Assembly (NCBI GenBank): GCA_949358305.1
Contig: OX442320.1
Coordinates: forward strand, 6,402,259 to 6,466,258
Source: Strigamia acuminata
Taxonomy: Eukaryota > Arthropoda > Chilopoda > Geophilomorpha > Linotaeniidae
Length of the DNA stretch: 64,000 nucleotides
Direction of reading: 5' to 3'
Shown here: in pieces, positions 22,801-35,569 of the stretch
How positions within the stretch are numbered: the stretch's first letter is position 1
Layout: each line of letters opens with the position of its first letter
The notes under the pieces: model-generated
The model's database searches: none
What the model was told of the DNA's origin: nothing
The model's input: only the letters and a program-made list of their open reading frames with translations
Made by a program: the position numbers and the translations under genes

Positions 22801-24291
22801 GTTTTGCTCGAAGACCGGCGTGCAGATTCTGCTGCGAGAATACACCATGGACAGCAGACACAGACAAGCATTTAGCGAAGATGATATTATCAACATTTTT
22901 CCCGTAGTTAAACACATTAATCCTAGGGTAAAAAGATAAAAATTTTCATTTGGAAGATTATATTAGAGATAATTTTAATTAAATAAGCAGGCTTCGGACG
23001 CCTACAATTTTTACACAATGGGACAAAGCAAAATTCAACAGGGGTCGTTGAAGGAAGGATACGAACTGATAAGCGAGGCACTCAATCTGCTCAATAACGT
23101 TTACGGCGCCATGCATCCCGAGATAGCGCAATGTCTGCGCATGTTGGCGCGCCTTAATTACATAATGGGGGATCACGGAGAAGTAAAATATTATAATTAA
23201 TGTTTATTGATGTATATTGATTGATTTTTTTTTTTTTTAGGCAATGTCCTATCAGCAAAAGGCCGTATTGATGAGCGAACGCGTTAACGGGATAGACCAT
23301 CCTCACACTATAACAGAATATGTATTTTAAGTGCACGTTTTTGTTATGTTTTGTTAATTTTTGTTTATTTTTTTTTAGACTCACCTGGCACTTTATTGTT
23401 TCGCCAATTCCCAGGTGACTACGGCGCTGAAGTTGCTGTATCGAGCTCGTTATTTGATTCTTCTGGTTTATGGAGAAAATCATCCAGAAGTCGCGCAGTT
23501 GGATGTGAGATAGTTCGATTTTTGGCGGGAAATTTGATTTTTTTTAATTTTGATGCTCTTTTTTAGAGCAACATCGGGCTTATTCTGCATGCCGTCGGTG
23601 AATATGATCTATCCCTGCGATTTCTGGAAAAGGCATTGCAACTGAACATCAAGTAAATTTTAAAAATAATGATTTGAAATATATTTTTTAATTGTGATGG
23701 TTTTTTTGAACAGATTTTATGGCTCAAAAAGTTTAAAAGTTGCTGTCAGTTACCATTTGGTTGCCCGCACTCAGTCATGCATGGGCGATTTTCGTGGCGC
23801 TCTACAGAATGAAAAAGAAACCTACGCCATTTATAGACAACAGGTTTTACTTCCAAATTTATACTAAAGGAAAAAAAAGTGTTATGTTGTGTTTATTCTA
23901 GCTTGGCGAGGAGCATGACAAGACCAAAGATAGCTCGGAATGCCTCCGTCATTTAACTCATCAAGCTGTGGTGCTACAGAAGAAAATGAATGAGATTTAT
24001 ACGGGCAAAGTCGGTGCCTCTTTCCCACCCATTCAGATACAACCACCCTCGATGGGGAGCGTTTTAGACATGTTAAATATGGTGAACGGGATATTGTTCG
24101 TGCAGATCAGGTATTTGGATTGGTTTTTTGATAAATGTTTGGTTAATTTGCTGTGTTGTTTCAGTCAGCAGGATATAGAACACTTTAAACTGGAGTTTGA
24201 GCGTAAACAGAAGGAATTGGAATCGAGCAAAGTCGATGAAAATGGCGATTCGGTGTGCAACGGGGTGAAGGACGAAGCGGAAAGTAGATGA
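16823..24291 (+). CDS. CLUH: CLUH, clustered mitochondria protein homologue
   Basis: Cytosolic RNA-binding protein that binds mRNAs of nuclear-encoded mitochondrial proteins and keeps mitochondria spread; family members are about 1,300 residues. Exon 1 (start [14 protein letters not shown], ends 16,934 phase 1) joins exon 2 at 18,508 across a 1.6-kb AT-rich intron, the longest intron in any gene here. Exon 2 is acidic with an [20 protein letters not shown] duplication, then the CLU N-terminal domain ([18 protein letters not shown]). The central CLU domain spans about 20.0-21.0 kb ([25 protein letters not shown]). TPR units lie near 23.0-23.9 kb ([20 protein letters not shown]). The C-terminus is charged ([15 protein letters not shown]). 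The remaining introns are short. The gene converges with METTL16. Confidence 0.93.
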
Positions 24292-25830
24292 ATGTATACG
24301 TAGGGATTGAAAGAAAGTTTAAAAATTGATGAGGAATTTAATACACATGGCTTTTAGGATTGATTGAATTATTATTGTTTTTTATTGTAAAATTTAATTA
24401 TTATTTTTTTTTTCTTTTTCTAAACCGATCTGAAAGGTAAAACAAAGCAATATGTGCATTAAACTAAGAAATTGTTGATTTTGCATTCTTATTAGCAATA
24501 ATTTTTGCTCAATTGAATCTGACGATTTGATCGACTTAGATTTTTCAAATCTGTTTAGTGATCATTAGTGCAGTATTAGGAGGTTGGTGTTAACACGGGT
24601 TTACTACTATTTTTTTGTTGTTTACATACTGTTGTTGTTAGGATTTTAGGAAAAATTATTTCAGACTGTTGGACTGTTTATTATTATTATTATTTTTTTT
24701 TCCTCCTTATATATTATTTTTTTTTTTCTTCTTTTTCATTAAAAATTGATAACTTTTTATTTTGTTGAGTGATAAATTTTGAATTGTGATTTTTTGTTTG
24801 GGGGGATGGTAAAAGAAATTCGTTTATTTTACGGAATATTTGACCACAACCATTCCTAGTGATGTGTGCAATCCGATACAACTCGAAGCGAGTTTTGTCG
24901 CCGAGTTTTTTCACTCTTTAAAGCGACATGAAATGTCAGTGAAAACGAGTTCAATTTGTATGCTGTATACGGATTAGTTTAGCATTCCATTTGTGGTAGT
25001 TGCAATATTAGGAAGAAAAACTTAGATTGTGAAAATGGGAAGAAAATAATAGTCGAAAATTCTAGGTATGTAAACTGGTGTAGCGAGTTATTTAGTCAAT
25101 GAATATGATAGTCAAGAAAATGAACTAAAACCTCTTCATTTCGCCTGTTTATTATTATTATTATTATTTTTAAAAAAAAAGCCTTAAGTGTTCAATTTGT
25201 TTTGTTTTACTTGTTTTTCTCTTTTGTTGTTTAAAGAAGACAAGTATAGATCGAGCATAAAATTATTAGGTTAGTTCTAGTCCGCAGAAAATGTCGAGAC
25301 TCTGCCAAAGAGAAAGAAAAATTTAGGTTTTTGTTAATAAATGTTTGGGGTATAGACATGAAATTGTTATACTGTGTATTCTTACTTGCATATCACATGT
25401 ACAGATTTTAATTTTCATATTGTTGCCGGAAATTCAACAACTAACTCAATGTGTTGTTTTCAAATTGCACGAAATATACAAATATCTTCCATTGTCAAGT
25501 GCTCTGCCAATTTTACGGCATTTTGTTCAATGCAAACGGTGTTTATCCGACGATAAACAATTTGCTTCCACTTGCCCAACGTGTAAAAAAACTTGTCGTT
25601 GAAAACGTAATTTAATCCAACTCTTCTTTGGTCGCTCGTGATTGCAGTATCGGTACTGGTTTACATGGATAAAGGGAAAAAAAATTGTAGAAAGTATTTT
25701 GCAGTGCCTATAGTTCAGTATTTCGTTGCAGGAATTTACAATCTTATGTATCAAAGTTGTTGAATATAAAGATTTTAAAATAAAAAATGAAAAAAAATGC
25801 ATTTTTCTTTACGTTTTACTGTTTTACTCG
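24292..25830. other. CLUH 3' flank, no separate gene
   Basis: This AT-rich stretch between converging CLUH and METTL16 holds long T-runs and several AATAAA-like signals, probably a 3' UTR. A plus-strand frame ends CKRCLSDDKQFASTCPTCKK at about 25,600, a C-x2-C-x11-C-x2-C pattern. It lacks a credible start or upstream exon, so I do not call it a gene. Confidence 0.4.
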
Positions 25831-27480
25831 TCATTTCAATTTGTTTGTCAAATACTGCAACAGTTGATAGAGCCCCGAACGACCCAGGTGACCGGAAACA
25901 AAATACATCTGCAACGTGATTATTTCGTCCGATTGTTGCACGACTAATTTCGCTTCGAGGGCGATTGAAGAATCCTCGTCGGCTATTTTTAATTTCTTGG
26001 CCGGGCTTTGCGAGTTATCTGCATCGTGCGGCCTCTTGCATGCCTGGCAAAATGATTTATTAGTGTTTATTTGTTAAATATAAAATGTTTTCTCTACTTG
26101 GATGGAATTATTGTTTTCCGTCGATGTTTCTCTCTGTTTTTGTCGCCGCAGTCTTCGCTGGTGAATCCACGTGTTTTCTTTAGCGGTTATTTCGAACCAC
26201 CGTTTTCTCGTTTTCCGCTCTTGGCATTCGATCGAGAGTTCCGCGAGTAATTTCTTGAGCAGAAACGTGACGCCCAATTTGGAATATGGAGTTACGGTGT
26301 TGGGAATTGTTAATTTGAACGTTGGTTTTGTGTCTTGCTTCACAAAAGCGGCCTGTAAAAAATCAAAATCGATTTTAATTACGTAAATAATTAATTCTTA
26401 AAGCATAACAAACCTTTTTTAAGTCTAAATCATTAATAAAACTCCAAGCAATTCCCCATCGCATCGTTTTTCCTTGGCAAAATTCTGTCGTCGCGACGTT
26501 ATTCACATTATTTTCCTTCAGTAAATGTTTGATAACTTTTAAACTGACTTTTTTGCCCAACATACTCGTGTATAACCTGTCGAATAACGAACAAAATTTA
26601 TATTTGTTAATATAAACTAGAAATTACAAATACACGCACTGGATTTTCTCTTTGAGATAAACACTATCTTGTATAATTTTCTTCACAAATTCTATTTCGC
26701 CTCCATCCGTCACCATTTCGTTATCACTCGCTGTGTTGACGGCACTCGATCGCTGCTTAGTCTTCTGTTTTCCTTCGGCTTCGTCCAACGATGAAAAAAA
26801 TGGCGGATTGCACATACAAAAGTGGAAATCTTCTTTCACGACGTCTCGTAAAACCGCATCGCCTTGAACCGGAACCACTTAAAAATATGAAGTATAAATT
26901 AAATTAGATTAAATTAAAACTAGGTATCTCGATATTACATGAAATCAAGCTTTCTAAAGAATTATTTTTTATGTTTTCTCTGCAAAACTCGATCGATTTG
27001 TCGTCATTTTCGGTGGCCACGAATTTCCATCCATTCATCTTACTTCCAAGCAGGGGGTAAATACACGACGCACCACACCCAATATCGATTCCTTTTACTT
27101 GTTTATTGTCTTTAGTCATTAGTAAGTTCAATAAATCTTCGATCCACAAAATATAATTCAATCTGAGTGTAAGAGTTGGCACTAATCGATCAGCAGGCAA
27201 GTCCACGACCAAACCAAAATCTTTCTTCAGTAAAGTTTGCGTGTATAATCGCAATGCCTCTGGATTCTTATAGTCAATTATCATTTTTCCATCGCAAAAC
27301 TGAAAAAAAAATTAAAAAAATCAGTCAAAATTCACACAAAAATGAAAACAATAACTCAAATCTTACGTCCACCACATATTTCTCTAGCTCGGCGCATTCT
27401 TTTACCAATTCTTGAATGTCTGGTGGTATTTTATAAGGATTTCGTGGATGTATAAATTTATTTAGACCTTTATTCGCCAT
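25831..27480 (-). CDS. METTL16: METTL16, U6 snRNA/MAT2A m6A methyltransferase
   Basis: Rossmann-fold N6-adenosine methyltransferase acting on U6 snRNA and on SAM-synthetase mRNA hairpins. It starts MANKGLNKFIHPRNPYKIPP at 27,480. Conserved blocks follow: MIIDYKNPEALRLYTQTLL, DFGLVVDLPADRLVPTLTLR, the SAM-binding GIDIGCGASCIYPLLG, and the catalytic NPPF within FHFCMCNPPFFSSLDEAEGK. YTSMLGKKVSLK and TEFCQGKTMRWGIAWSF match the family closely. The C-terminal part (about 25,831-26,340) is shorter than in vertebrates but retains RKRWFEITAKENTWIHQRR-type and final helical segments resembling the RNA-binding C-terminal region. Six or seven short exons. The gene is divergent from LIS1 and convergent with CLUH. 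Confidence 0.95.
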
Positions 27481-28721
27481 TCTGCGCTTAAAATTTCGTC
27501 TGGTTGACGTTCGTTAGTTCTCGCTTTTCACGAGTGGTGGTGACACCGTGAGTACGGCGCTTCCGACGCATATCTGGTCCGAAGAGCATTGTGGGTAAAT
27601 TTTCAACGTGTAGAAATTTTTATCTAGCGCAGCTTAGGCAAGGAATACGCTAATTTTGGGATATTCACGGTTTAATTGTCATCACATTTAATACTCGAGT
27701 AAGTAAGCCAAAATTATTTCGAGCTTATAATAAGATAATCGACGCCGATGATACACCTTTATGCGAATGAATCAAAAGGCGTAATGCGGGCTACGAGTCA
27801 ATGGCGGCCAGAACTAAAGCCGAGTATTGTAACGTTTAAATGTCAGCTGAATCATTACGTATTCCATGCTATTCCCGAATGAAACGACGCTGCGTGTGGA
27901 TTTAACTCGACAAATCAAACTCGTTTGCACCGAACAACACGCTTTTCGCCCATTTCTCTCTCATCACCTCTTTAAGACGAACAAATCACAAAATGTATTT
28001 TTCCAGGCCGCAATTCTCGTTATTATTAGCTCGCCGCTAATTGTATCGTGTTTTGCGCTAAAAGGGGATTTTAAATTGAAAAAAATAATTTTTTTCGACT
28101 TAAGATTTGATGAGGATGGAGTGCTCTGCTCATGCTCACAAAAACGATTCAAATAAAGACGAGACAGGTGCTTTTGTCACGCTGTGGCTCTTGGGACGTT
28201 TAATTAGAATAATTTTACGTTTTATTTTTTATTTTTTGATAAAAATAAAGCTTTTTTTTCGGTCAATTTTTATATGTTATGATAAACGTATTTTTTTTTT
28301 TTGTTTATCTTTAACATTATTATTCTCCGGTTGTTCCCATTTTCAAGGTCTATCTCAGCCTATTTGCCAAAATCTCGAGGCCATCTTATGAAAGTTTTGG
28401 CCTTTTCTCAGCTTCACTCGAATAATAAAACAGGTTTCTTAATAGGTTACGTTAATTTCGGTCAAGTGTTGAAAATATTTATTTATTTATGTGGTTATAT
28501 CGATTTTTAATTTTTTTTTTTTTTTTGGTTTTTAATTTTTAATTTTTAATTTTTTTTTTTTTTTTTTTTGCAGAAATACGAAGGAAATGTATTAATCAAA
28601 GTAAATGAGCTTGAAAACATTGATTTAACCAATCTTTTTACCACCTTTTTCTCCATATTTGGACACTCCTGGCAGCCCAACGCAGCTTCTGCACTCCCAA
28701 CATCATTTTGCAACTATGAAA
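27481..28721. promoter_or_regulatory. METTL16/LIS1 divergent intergenic region
   Basis: This is the upstream DNA of both genes. A CAG acceptor near 28,571, followed by AAATACGAAGGAAATG, is likely the 5' UTR exon of LIS1 that also carries its start at 28,722, with a long T-rich tract before it. GTCAATGGCGGCCAG near 27,800 resembles a YY1 site. No other gene is seen. Confidence 0.4.
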
Positions 28722-31021
28722 ATGGTGTTGTCTCAGCGACAGAGGGAAGAGCTGTAAGTTTTCTTCCTGAGAGACGAAATTACTTGAGTTTTTGTTTACA
28801 TTTGATTTACGAGTCGAGGGGGGTCATTATCAGCCGATAACACGAGTTTAGGTCTCGTGTTTTGTCTCGTGTTTGGGAATTTTGAGTCATTTTGAGTGAG
28901 TCGTGCGGAAAAAGATGGAATAGTGTTTGATTTTTTTGCAGGAATAAAGCCATTGCAGATTATTTGGGATCCAATGGTTACATGGAAGCATTGGAAGCAT
29001 TTAAAAAGGAAACAGACATGGTAAGTTGATGAGATTGATCTATTTTTATACTCATTTGAAGCGAGACATTTTGTGGACATTTTATTTTAGCCCGGTGAAA
29101 TTGAGAAGAAATACGGTGGGCTTTTAGAGAAGAAATGGACATCTGTTATTCGGTTACAAAAAAAGGTATTTGTCGTGTAATTTGTGGAATATAGTACACA
29201 CGATTACGTTTTTACGCGGTAGATACGTTCTAGTAAAAAAAGACAATAGCTGCATTCAAAAAATCGTGTTATAGATGTTTGTGTTTGTGTTTTGTGATGT
29301 TAAACGTACAAAAACAAGCTCAAAACATTCAAAACATGACTTTTTGATTGCAGGTACTGTGTTTTTATCAAAAATCTTTATAAAAAACGTGTTAAATCGA
29401 AAGAAATTGTGTAAGAATGGAATTGGGTGTACAGTATCGAACCGCGATTCGTTCTAACGAGGCTCGAGTGTGTTTAGTTTAAATTTTTTGGTTAATTTGT
29501 TGCGTAGGTGATGGATTTAGAGGCTAAATTGGAGGAAGCTAAAAAGGAGTACATCGCAGGCGCTCCTACTCGGGACAAACGGAGTCCGACAGAGTGGATT
29601 CCTCGACCCCCGGAAAAATATAGTCTCAGTGGACATCGGGCTCCAGTCACTAAAGTTATTTTTCATCCGGTGTTTAGTCTGATGGTCTCTTCTAGCGAAG
29701 ATGCAACTATTAAGGTTTCGGATTGCATTTTGGGGTTTGGTTGTCACGTGTTGTTTTGTTTTATTATTTTTGTTTTGTAATTTGATTAGGTTTGGGACTT
29801 CGAAACGGGTGATTTTGAAAAAACCTTAAAGGGCCATACGGATTCTGTACAGGATATTGCTTTCGATCACACGGGCAAATGGCTAGGTAGGAATTTCGAA
29901 TTTTCAATGTTAAATTTTTTATTTTTTATTTTTATTTTTTTTAGTTTCGTGCTCTGCTGATATGAGTATAAAACTATGGGATTTTCAAGTATATGAATGC
30001 ACTAAAACAATGCACGGTCACGATCATAACGTGTCGTCGGTGACATTTATTCCAAGTGGAGATTTTATTTTTTCATCTTCGAGAGATAAGACGATAAAAA
30101 TGTGGGAAGTTGCAACTGGGTGAGTCATGGGTTTTATTTTATTTTTTTTTATTTTTTTGGTGTTAATTTATTTTTTTTTATTTTTTTTTAGCTATTGTGT
30201 CAAGACATTTACCGGTCACAGAGATTGGGTTCGAATGGTCCGAGTTAATCAAGATGGCTCGCTGATTGCAAGCTGTTCGAATGATCAGGTGAATAATCGA
30301 GATATCAATTGTATTTAATCATTTGAGTTTTTTTTTTTAAATTTTATTTTCTAGACTGTGAGGGTTTGGGTTGTGGCTACGAAAGAGTGTAAAGCGGAGC
30401 TGCGAGAACACGATCACGTGGTAGAATGCATTTGTTGGGCTCCCGAGTCGGCGAATGCCAATATGTGCGAAGCAGCTGGCACTGATGTGAGAATTGTCTC
30501 GAATAAATAATATTCTTATTTGAAATAATTTAATTTTTAATTTTTTTTTATTAAAATAGAACAAGAAAGGAACGAGAACTGGCCCCTTTCTAATTTCTGG
30601 CTCTAGAGACAAAACGTTAAAAGTGTGGGACGTTAGCACAGGATTGTGCGTTTTTAGTCTTGTAAGTTTGTTTTTATTTTTATTTTAAAAAATATTTATC
30701 GATAATTATTTATTTTTCTTTGTAGATTGGCCATGATAATTGGGTTCGGGGAGTAGTGTTTCATCCTGGCGGTAAATTTATCGTCAGCGCGTCTGATGAC
30801 AAGACATTGCGTGTCTGGGACATTAAAAACAAGCGTTGTGCTAAAACATTGGAGGCTCATCAACACTTCTGTACTTCTTTAGGTTGTTTATATTGGAATT
30901 TGGTTGGAGCGAATTGGAAATGTAATTTATGTTTGATTTTTGTTTAGATTTTCATCGGACGGCACCGTATGTTATTTCAGGGAGCGTCGACCAGACGGTT
31001 AAAGTTTGGGAGTGCCGTTAA
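28722..31021 (+). CDS. PAFAH1B1: LIS1, dynein regulator (PAFAH1B1)
   Basis: WD40 protein that binds the cytoplasmic dynein motor with NDEL1 and also forms the beta subunit of PAF acetylhydrolase 1b. It starts [20 protein letters not shown], the LisH dimerisation motif. A coiled coil follows ([18 protein letters not shown]), then [20 protein letters not shown] opening seven WD repeats, for example [31 protein letters not shown] and [16 protein letters not shown]. It ends [10 protein letters not shown], the invariant LIS1 C-terminus. About eleven exons, mostly short introns. The first intron splits Leu11 (phase 2). One intron carries a foldback repeat. Length and sequence are typical, with no missing repeat. 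Confidence 0.98.
29250..29353. mobile_element. Foldback/MITE-like repeat, copy 2 (LIS1 intron)
   Basis: The 5' end CTGCATTCAAAAAATCGTGT and the reverse complement of the 3' end CTGCAATCAAAAAGTCATGT pair over about 31 bp with 25 matches. A GTGTTTGTGTTTTG core lies between. It is related to 2019-2125. Flanking similarity (ATAAAAA-CGTGTTAAATC) extends beyond the arm, so the element may be larger. Confidence 0.55.
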
Positions 31022-32628
31022 AAATTAAAAATTATGAACGTTTAAGACAAACATGCGAAAGGAATAATAGCAAGTCAGTGTGGTAGAATATTACTGTGTA
31101 TTTTCCTTTACTTTTGGTTCCATTTGCTGAGATTTTAAACTTATATAAATTGTATATTCTATTCAATCCATTTACCATTTGTTTCTGCCATAAGTGATGT
31201 GTAAAGAGAGAGAAAAAAAAATTGATCGGTTTCTGGAATTCTTTGCTGGTGGTGAGACAAGTCCGGCGACTCGTTGGGAGCCATCGGTTTTAGATTTAAG
31301 TGAAAAGAGAGAATTTTTTAATTTTTGCATCACCTGGATAATGGTATTTAGTAACAACCTGCACACTTGTTCCACTCGTGTTCTAGCGACATGAAGCGTG
31401 TAAAAAACTGTTGGCAGCAAAAACAAAGGAGGAAAAAATTGAATTTTTACATGAAAAAATTAACTTGCAACTGCACAATGATCAGAATGCGTGATTTTCA
31501 GCTTTTAATTAGCAAAAAAATTCCCTATTCCATTCTATTAAAATGCTTAGAAAATCAAGCGTCGTATGTTGGTCCATATAACTATCGTTCAGTAATGTTT
31601 GTAATTAGTAATATAATAATAATAATCCTATATTTATTTTTACCCAGTGTTTTGAAGTAAAATGCGAGTAATGGACACAATTCCTTTAGCGGTAGAAACT
31701 AGCGGGGCAATGCTGACATTTAAATACGGTAGTCGCTAATTTGAGAAGAAGATAAAAGAGAAACAAAATTGAAAATTGTTTTTGCCTTAAAAGAAAGTTA
31801 CCATTTATTTTTTATTATATTTTATTTTTTTTCTTTGATTTTTGTCAAAAATTGGTAGGTCAAATTTGTATATTGTATTAAGAAATGGCATTTTTCTTCA
31901 CTTTTTTCTTTAAACGTAGAGAAAAGTAGATAGAAAATGTTTAAAATTTAGGCACTGATGGTACTGTTCACTTTTGTTTTGGGTGATCTCGCAAGACAAG
32001 ATTTTTATTAACATTCCTGCCATTGGTCAAGCTTTAAATGATTAACTAGCTTTGATATGATAAATAAATAAATGAATAAATGAATAAGTCGAGAAAAATT
32101 AATAAGGTCATGTTTTTCCATTTGCTTTTCAAGATTGGAAATAATAATCAAATAACGGTAGAATAATATGACTCGGTACCTTTTGTTATGTACATAAAAC
32201 GACTGATCTGAATTATGGTCGGCTAATTTATTTTTCAGATTTTAGGCTTTGATTTATCGATGCTTGTATTTAATGTATTCTTTTATTTTTATTTTCTTTT
32301 TGAACCCAATTGACCATCATAGTAACTTAGCCTGTTGTAAATATTTTCTTTTCAAGTGTGCAAATGTAATATCGTTGATTTTACTATTGAAAAATATAAT
32401 CTTGACTGTGCAATTTTTGTTGATTTTTACAGCAATGCCTTTCTGAAATATTTTTATGCCAATCTTACAGAGCTTAGTACAATAAAAATAACGAGTTAAG
32501 ACCAAAATAATATATATATATATATATATTTAAAACATTACAGTTTGTTCTATTAAAATTTAATTACAACGAAGAAGAAGAAGAAATCACTTTTTATGAC
32601 TAGCAAATGTGCGAACACAAATGAGGAG
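31022..32628. other. LIS1/RABGEF1 convergent 3' region
   Basis: AT-rich sequence with poly-T tracts and a (TA)n run near 32,510. Short frames on both strands carry no domain. It probably holds the 3' UTRs of the two converging genes. Confidence 0.4.
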
Positions 32629-34491
32629 TTAGTGGTTTGCTGACAATGATACTACTTCCGGTTGGAGTGGAGAAGGTAAATTGATAGCTATTTCTTCCCT
32701 CTGCGGGGATAGTGGATCCAGAGGTAAATTATTAGTCGATTCGGACACGATCTGCGGCTCCAACGGCGGTGGTAACGAGTCGGGGTTTTCGGTGTCGATG
32801 CTCGTTGGTGTCTTTCGTGGCTTCAGTTTCCACGGAGATCGGGCTAGAACCGCTCGCACTTGTTCGTGGACGTTTTCCTGTTAAAATTATAAACAAAAAT
32901 TAATTTTAAATTTTAAATTTCAAGATAAAAATTAATTTTGCACCTTGAACGCATTGATTTCGTATTGCAATCGCATCGTATCGTTGGTTAACGATTGCTG
33001 TCGCTGTCGCAGTTCCGCCAACGCCATTAAGTTTTGTTGCATGAGTCGGAAACCTTCGCACATGTACCGGCATGGGTCCTGGACGGCTCCTTCACCCGAC
33101 ATGTATCGATCGAATTCTTCGTGCGATAAACTCAGCGAGTCTGCATTCAGGTTTTCGATAAAAGCGACGGCGCAACACTTAAATTTCAAAATAAATTATT
33201 ATTACTTCAAAATATATCTCATTGGATGATTTAATGATTTGTTTCTCACTAAATTAGTGAAATAATAACCGCCTTCGCCGCTCATGAGTCGAGTGGGGTT
33301 GCAAAATCGCGTGATGTATTTGATGTTGGATTGGAGTAATGGCGGATTTGCTTTGAGCACGACGTGGATCAAAGCGGGTAAAAATTCATCGGCACTCGCC
33401 GGCGCTCCGTGAGATATCTGCAGCGCGTTAAAAATGTGTTTGCTGCAACGGACGATGCAATCCAGCTTATCTTGCGGCACTCTCTTGGAATCCATCTCGA
33501 TTACATCTGATTTAGGGTGATTAAAAATGTGATATTACAAAATTTGGAATTAAATTAAATGGGGTTTTACCGGTGATAGCCTTTTCCAATTCCTCGTTCA
33601 CCAGTGGATTTAATTCATTAATCCCGGTGTCTAAATGCTGGGCAGTCACCCAATTCAAACTGCGGATCCGCTTCTGAATCGCCAAGTCTTTCTCTTCGTC
33701 GTCGGTCGTCATCGGACAGAAAACCGTCTTGTAAAGCCGAGTTAATATATATTTTTCCGCCACGTCCATCAACTGCTCCAACTGCTCGCAAGACGCACCT
33801 ACAAATAATAATTCGTGACCAAAATGTAAACATTTTCGATAACAATTGTATTACCTTGTGAATGCAATGGCGACTGCATTTTTTCTCCCAAAGTTTGATA
33901 GAAATCTTGAACTAATTCGGAAGTTTCATCGATCGTGAGATCAGTGTGTTTTAAAATTCGTTCGATCAATGAATTCACTTGACGGTAGACATCGCCGGCC
34001 AAACCTTTGCGTAAAGTCGACAAATATTTGTTAAAATCTGAAACCATCTCCTGGCTCTCGAAGCTCAGTTGACGTTCTCGCCACGAATGCAAAGGACTGG
34101 ATTCTCTGGTTGAGTTTGTTTTCTTAAAAATGGATTTAATTGTTTTTGCTCTCTTGTCCGCTTGCTGGCGCTTCTTCTCCTCAAACTTGGAAAACACGAG
34201 TTGTCTGTCGCTCGACGGCTCACTCGCAGTTCGCGTAAGTCTGCTAATTTCGAGGGGAAAATGTAGTTTAGTGATTTGTGTTTGTGCGGGGACTTGGAAA
34301 TCTTACTTTCGGACTTTCTGTAGGGCAATCGCCTGAGTTTGTTGCAGTCTTTCCTTCTGCACCACTTCCCTGTAGCATTTCGAGCAAAATCCCTGCCAAG
34401 CTGGGTTACCGAAGTAGCCACAGCCATTCTTGCAGTGTAGTTCCGACTCGATGTGAATTTTTCCGGACTTTCTCGCAGATGTGTACGACAT
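32629..34491 (-). CDS. RABGEF1: RABGEF1 / Rabex-5, Rab5 exchange factor
   Basis: Early-endosome guanine-nucleotide exchange factor for Rab5 with ubiquitin-binding N-terminus. The A20 zinc finger is intact: [20 protein letters not shown], then SKC. A MIU-like basic helix follows ([17 protein letters not shown]), then [17 protein letters not shown] and the helical bundle. The VPS9 domain spans about 33.0-33.78 kb, including [20 protein letters not shown], the catalytic-core [20 protein letters not shown] and [20 protein letters not shown]. The tail [13 protein letters not shown] matches the human C-terminus. It starts [13 protein letters not shown]. Seven or so exons. The gene is divergent from the first DNAJC30-like gene across 334 bp. 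Confidence 0.96.
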
Positions 34492-34825
34492 TGTTCTGCG
34501 AATGAAAGTTTGTTTGAATCACGTGATGTGTCACGAATTAATCATCAGATAAGTCGAAACGGACTTTTACCTTTATATAGCTTTTTTAAGCTTCTTAACT
34601 GTCAAGGAAATTATACCTTTTTGTGGAATCTGATCCTAAATTTCAGATTTAGTAATCGCCGAGTTAAAAATAAAAGAAATAAATAAATAAACACGGCAAC
34701 AGTTTTGTTGTTTCTTTTAAGTTATACTTTACACCAGTTATCGCTTAAAAACCAGGCAAAACCGGATATGAGGTAGCAGAGTGAAATGTCCAAAATTTAC
34801 AAGCGATAAATTGACGGAGATCCTG
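34492..34825. promoter_or_regulatory. RABGEF1/DNAJ divergent promoter region
   Basis: There are 334 bp between opposing start codons and no other ORF of note. It is AT-rich; I see no TATA box or other motif that I can assign with confidence. Confidence 0.35.
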
Positions 34826-35569
34826 ATGTATTCTGCATTCTGCAACGGTGAAACTTTAATTTCGAGCTTTAATTTTCATAATTAACAGGATTTATTTATA
34901 TTTACAGGCTCTTTGTGTCGGCGTTTAAAAGCGCATAATTCTTTCGGACCAATAAATGTCCGTTTGTTTCGTACGCCTAAATTAAGCCAAAGTTTGTCAT
35001 CCAAGTCGAAGAATTATTACGATATCTTGAAAATAAGCCCAAAAGCGAGCCAAAATGAAATAAAAGCCGCTTATTTCAAACTTTCTAAATTATATCACCC
35101 TGATGTGAACAAAAACGATGCAGATTCGGCGGCGCACAGATTTCTAGAGGTGACGGAAGCGTACGAAATGCTCAGTAACGATCAATTTCGTAAGAAATAC
35201 GACGCCGAAGGATTCAATCTAGACAAAATAAACAACTACGAAGAGATAGTGAAATCAACAAGTGCGAGCAGGAAACCCAAAGTTTACACTGGGCGAAGTA
35301 CGGCTTATAATTACGACGAGTGGATGAAGGGACATTACAGCGAGTTATTTAGAAGAAGGGATGAAGTGAAGACGACGCAACGAGAATTCGAAAGACGATT
35401 GAATGAGCAACGAGAAAGTAAACACCGTACAGTTTACTACACGCTGACGACGACTTTTGTGGTGTTCACATTTTTTTCAATGGTTTATGCACTTGAGCGG
35501 TCAACGAGTGTAAATCATGGTCCACAAATCGTTACAAAAAAGGGCAAAACGGAAGAAAATAATCATTAG
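34826..35569 (+). CDS. DNAJC30-like mitochondrial J-protein (copy 1)
   Basis: J-domain co-chaperone of about 227 residues, matching human DNAJC30 (226) in size and layout. Exon 1 (34,826-34,847) reads MYSAFCN and joins exon 2 at 34,908 in phase 1, giving GSLCRRLKAHNSFGPINVRL: a basic, acid-free mitochondrial leader. This two-exon start is needed because the exon 2 frame has no suitable ATG. The J domain begins NYYDILKISPKASQNEIKAA and carries the HPD triad (LYHPDVNKN). A DNAJC30-type YDEWMKGHYSELFRR follows, then one C-terminal membrane segment (TTTFVVFTFFSMVYAL). DNAJC30 associates with ATP synthase in the inner membrane; location here is inferred. A paralogue lies at 44,535. Confidence 0.8.

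Noticed and set aside
25345-25602. Zinc-ribbon-like C-x2-C...C-x2-C frame after CLUH
   Set aside because: No start, no upstream exon, weak composition; most likely chance in a 3' UTR.
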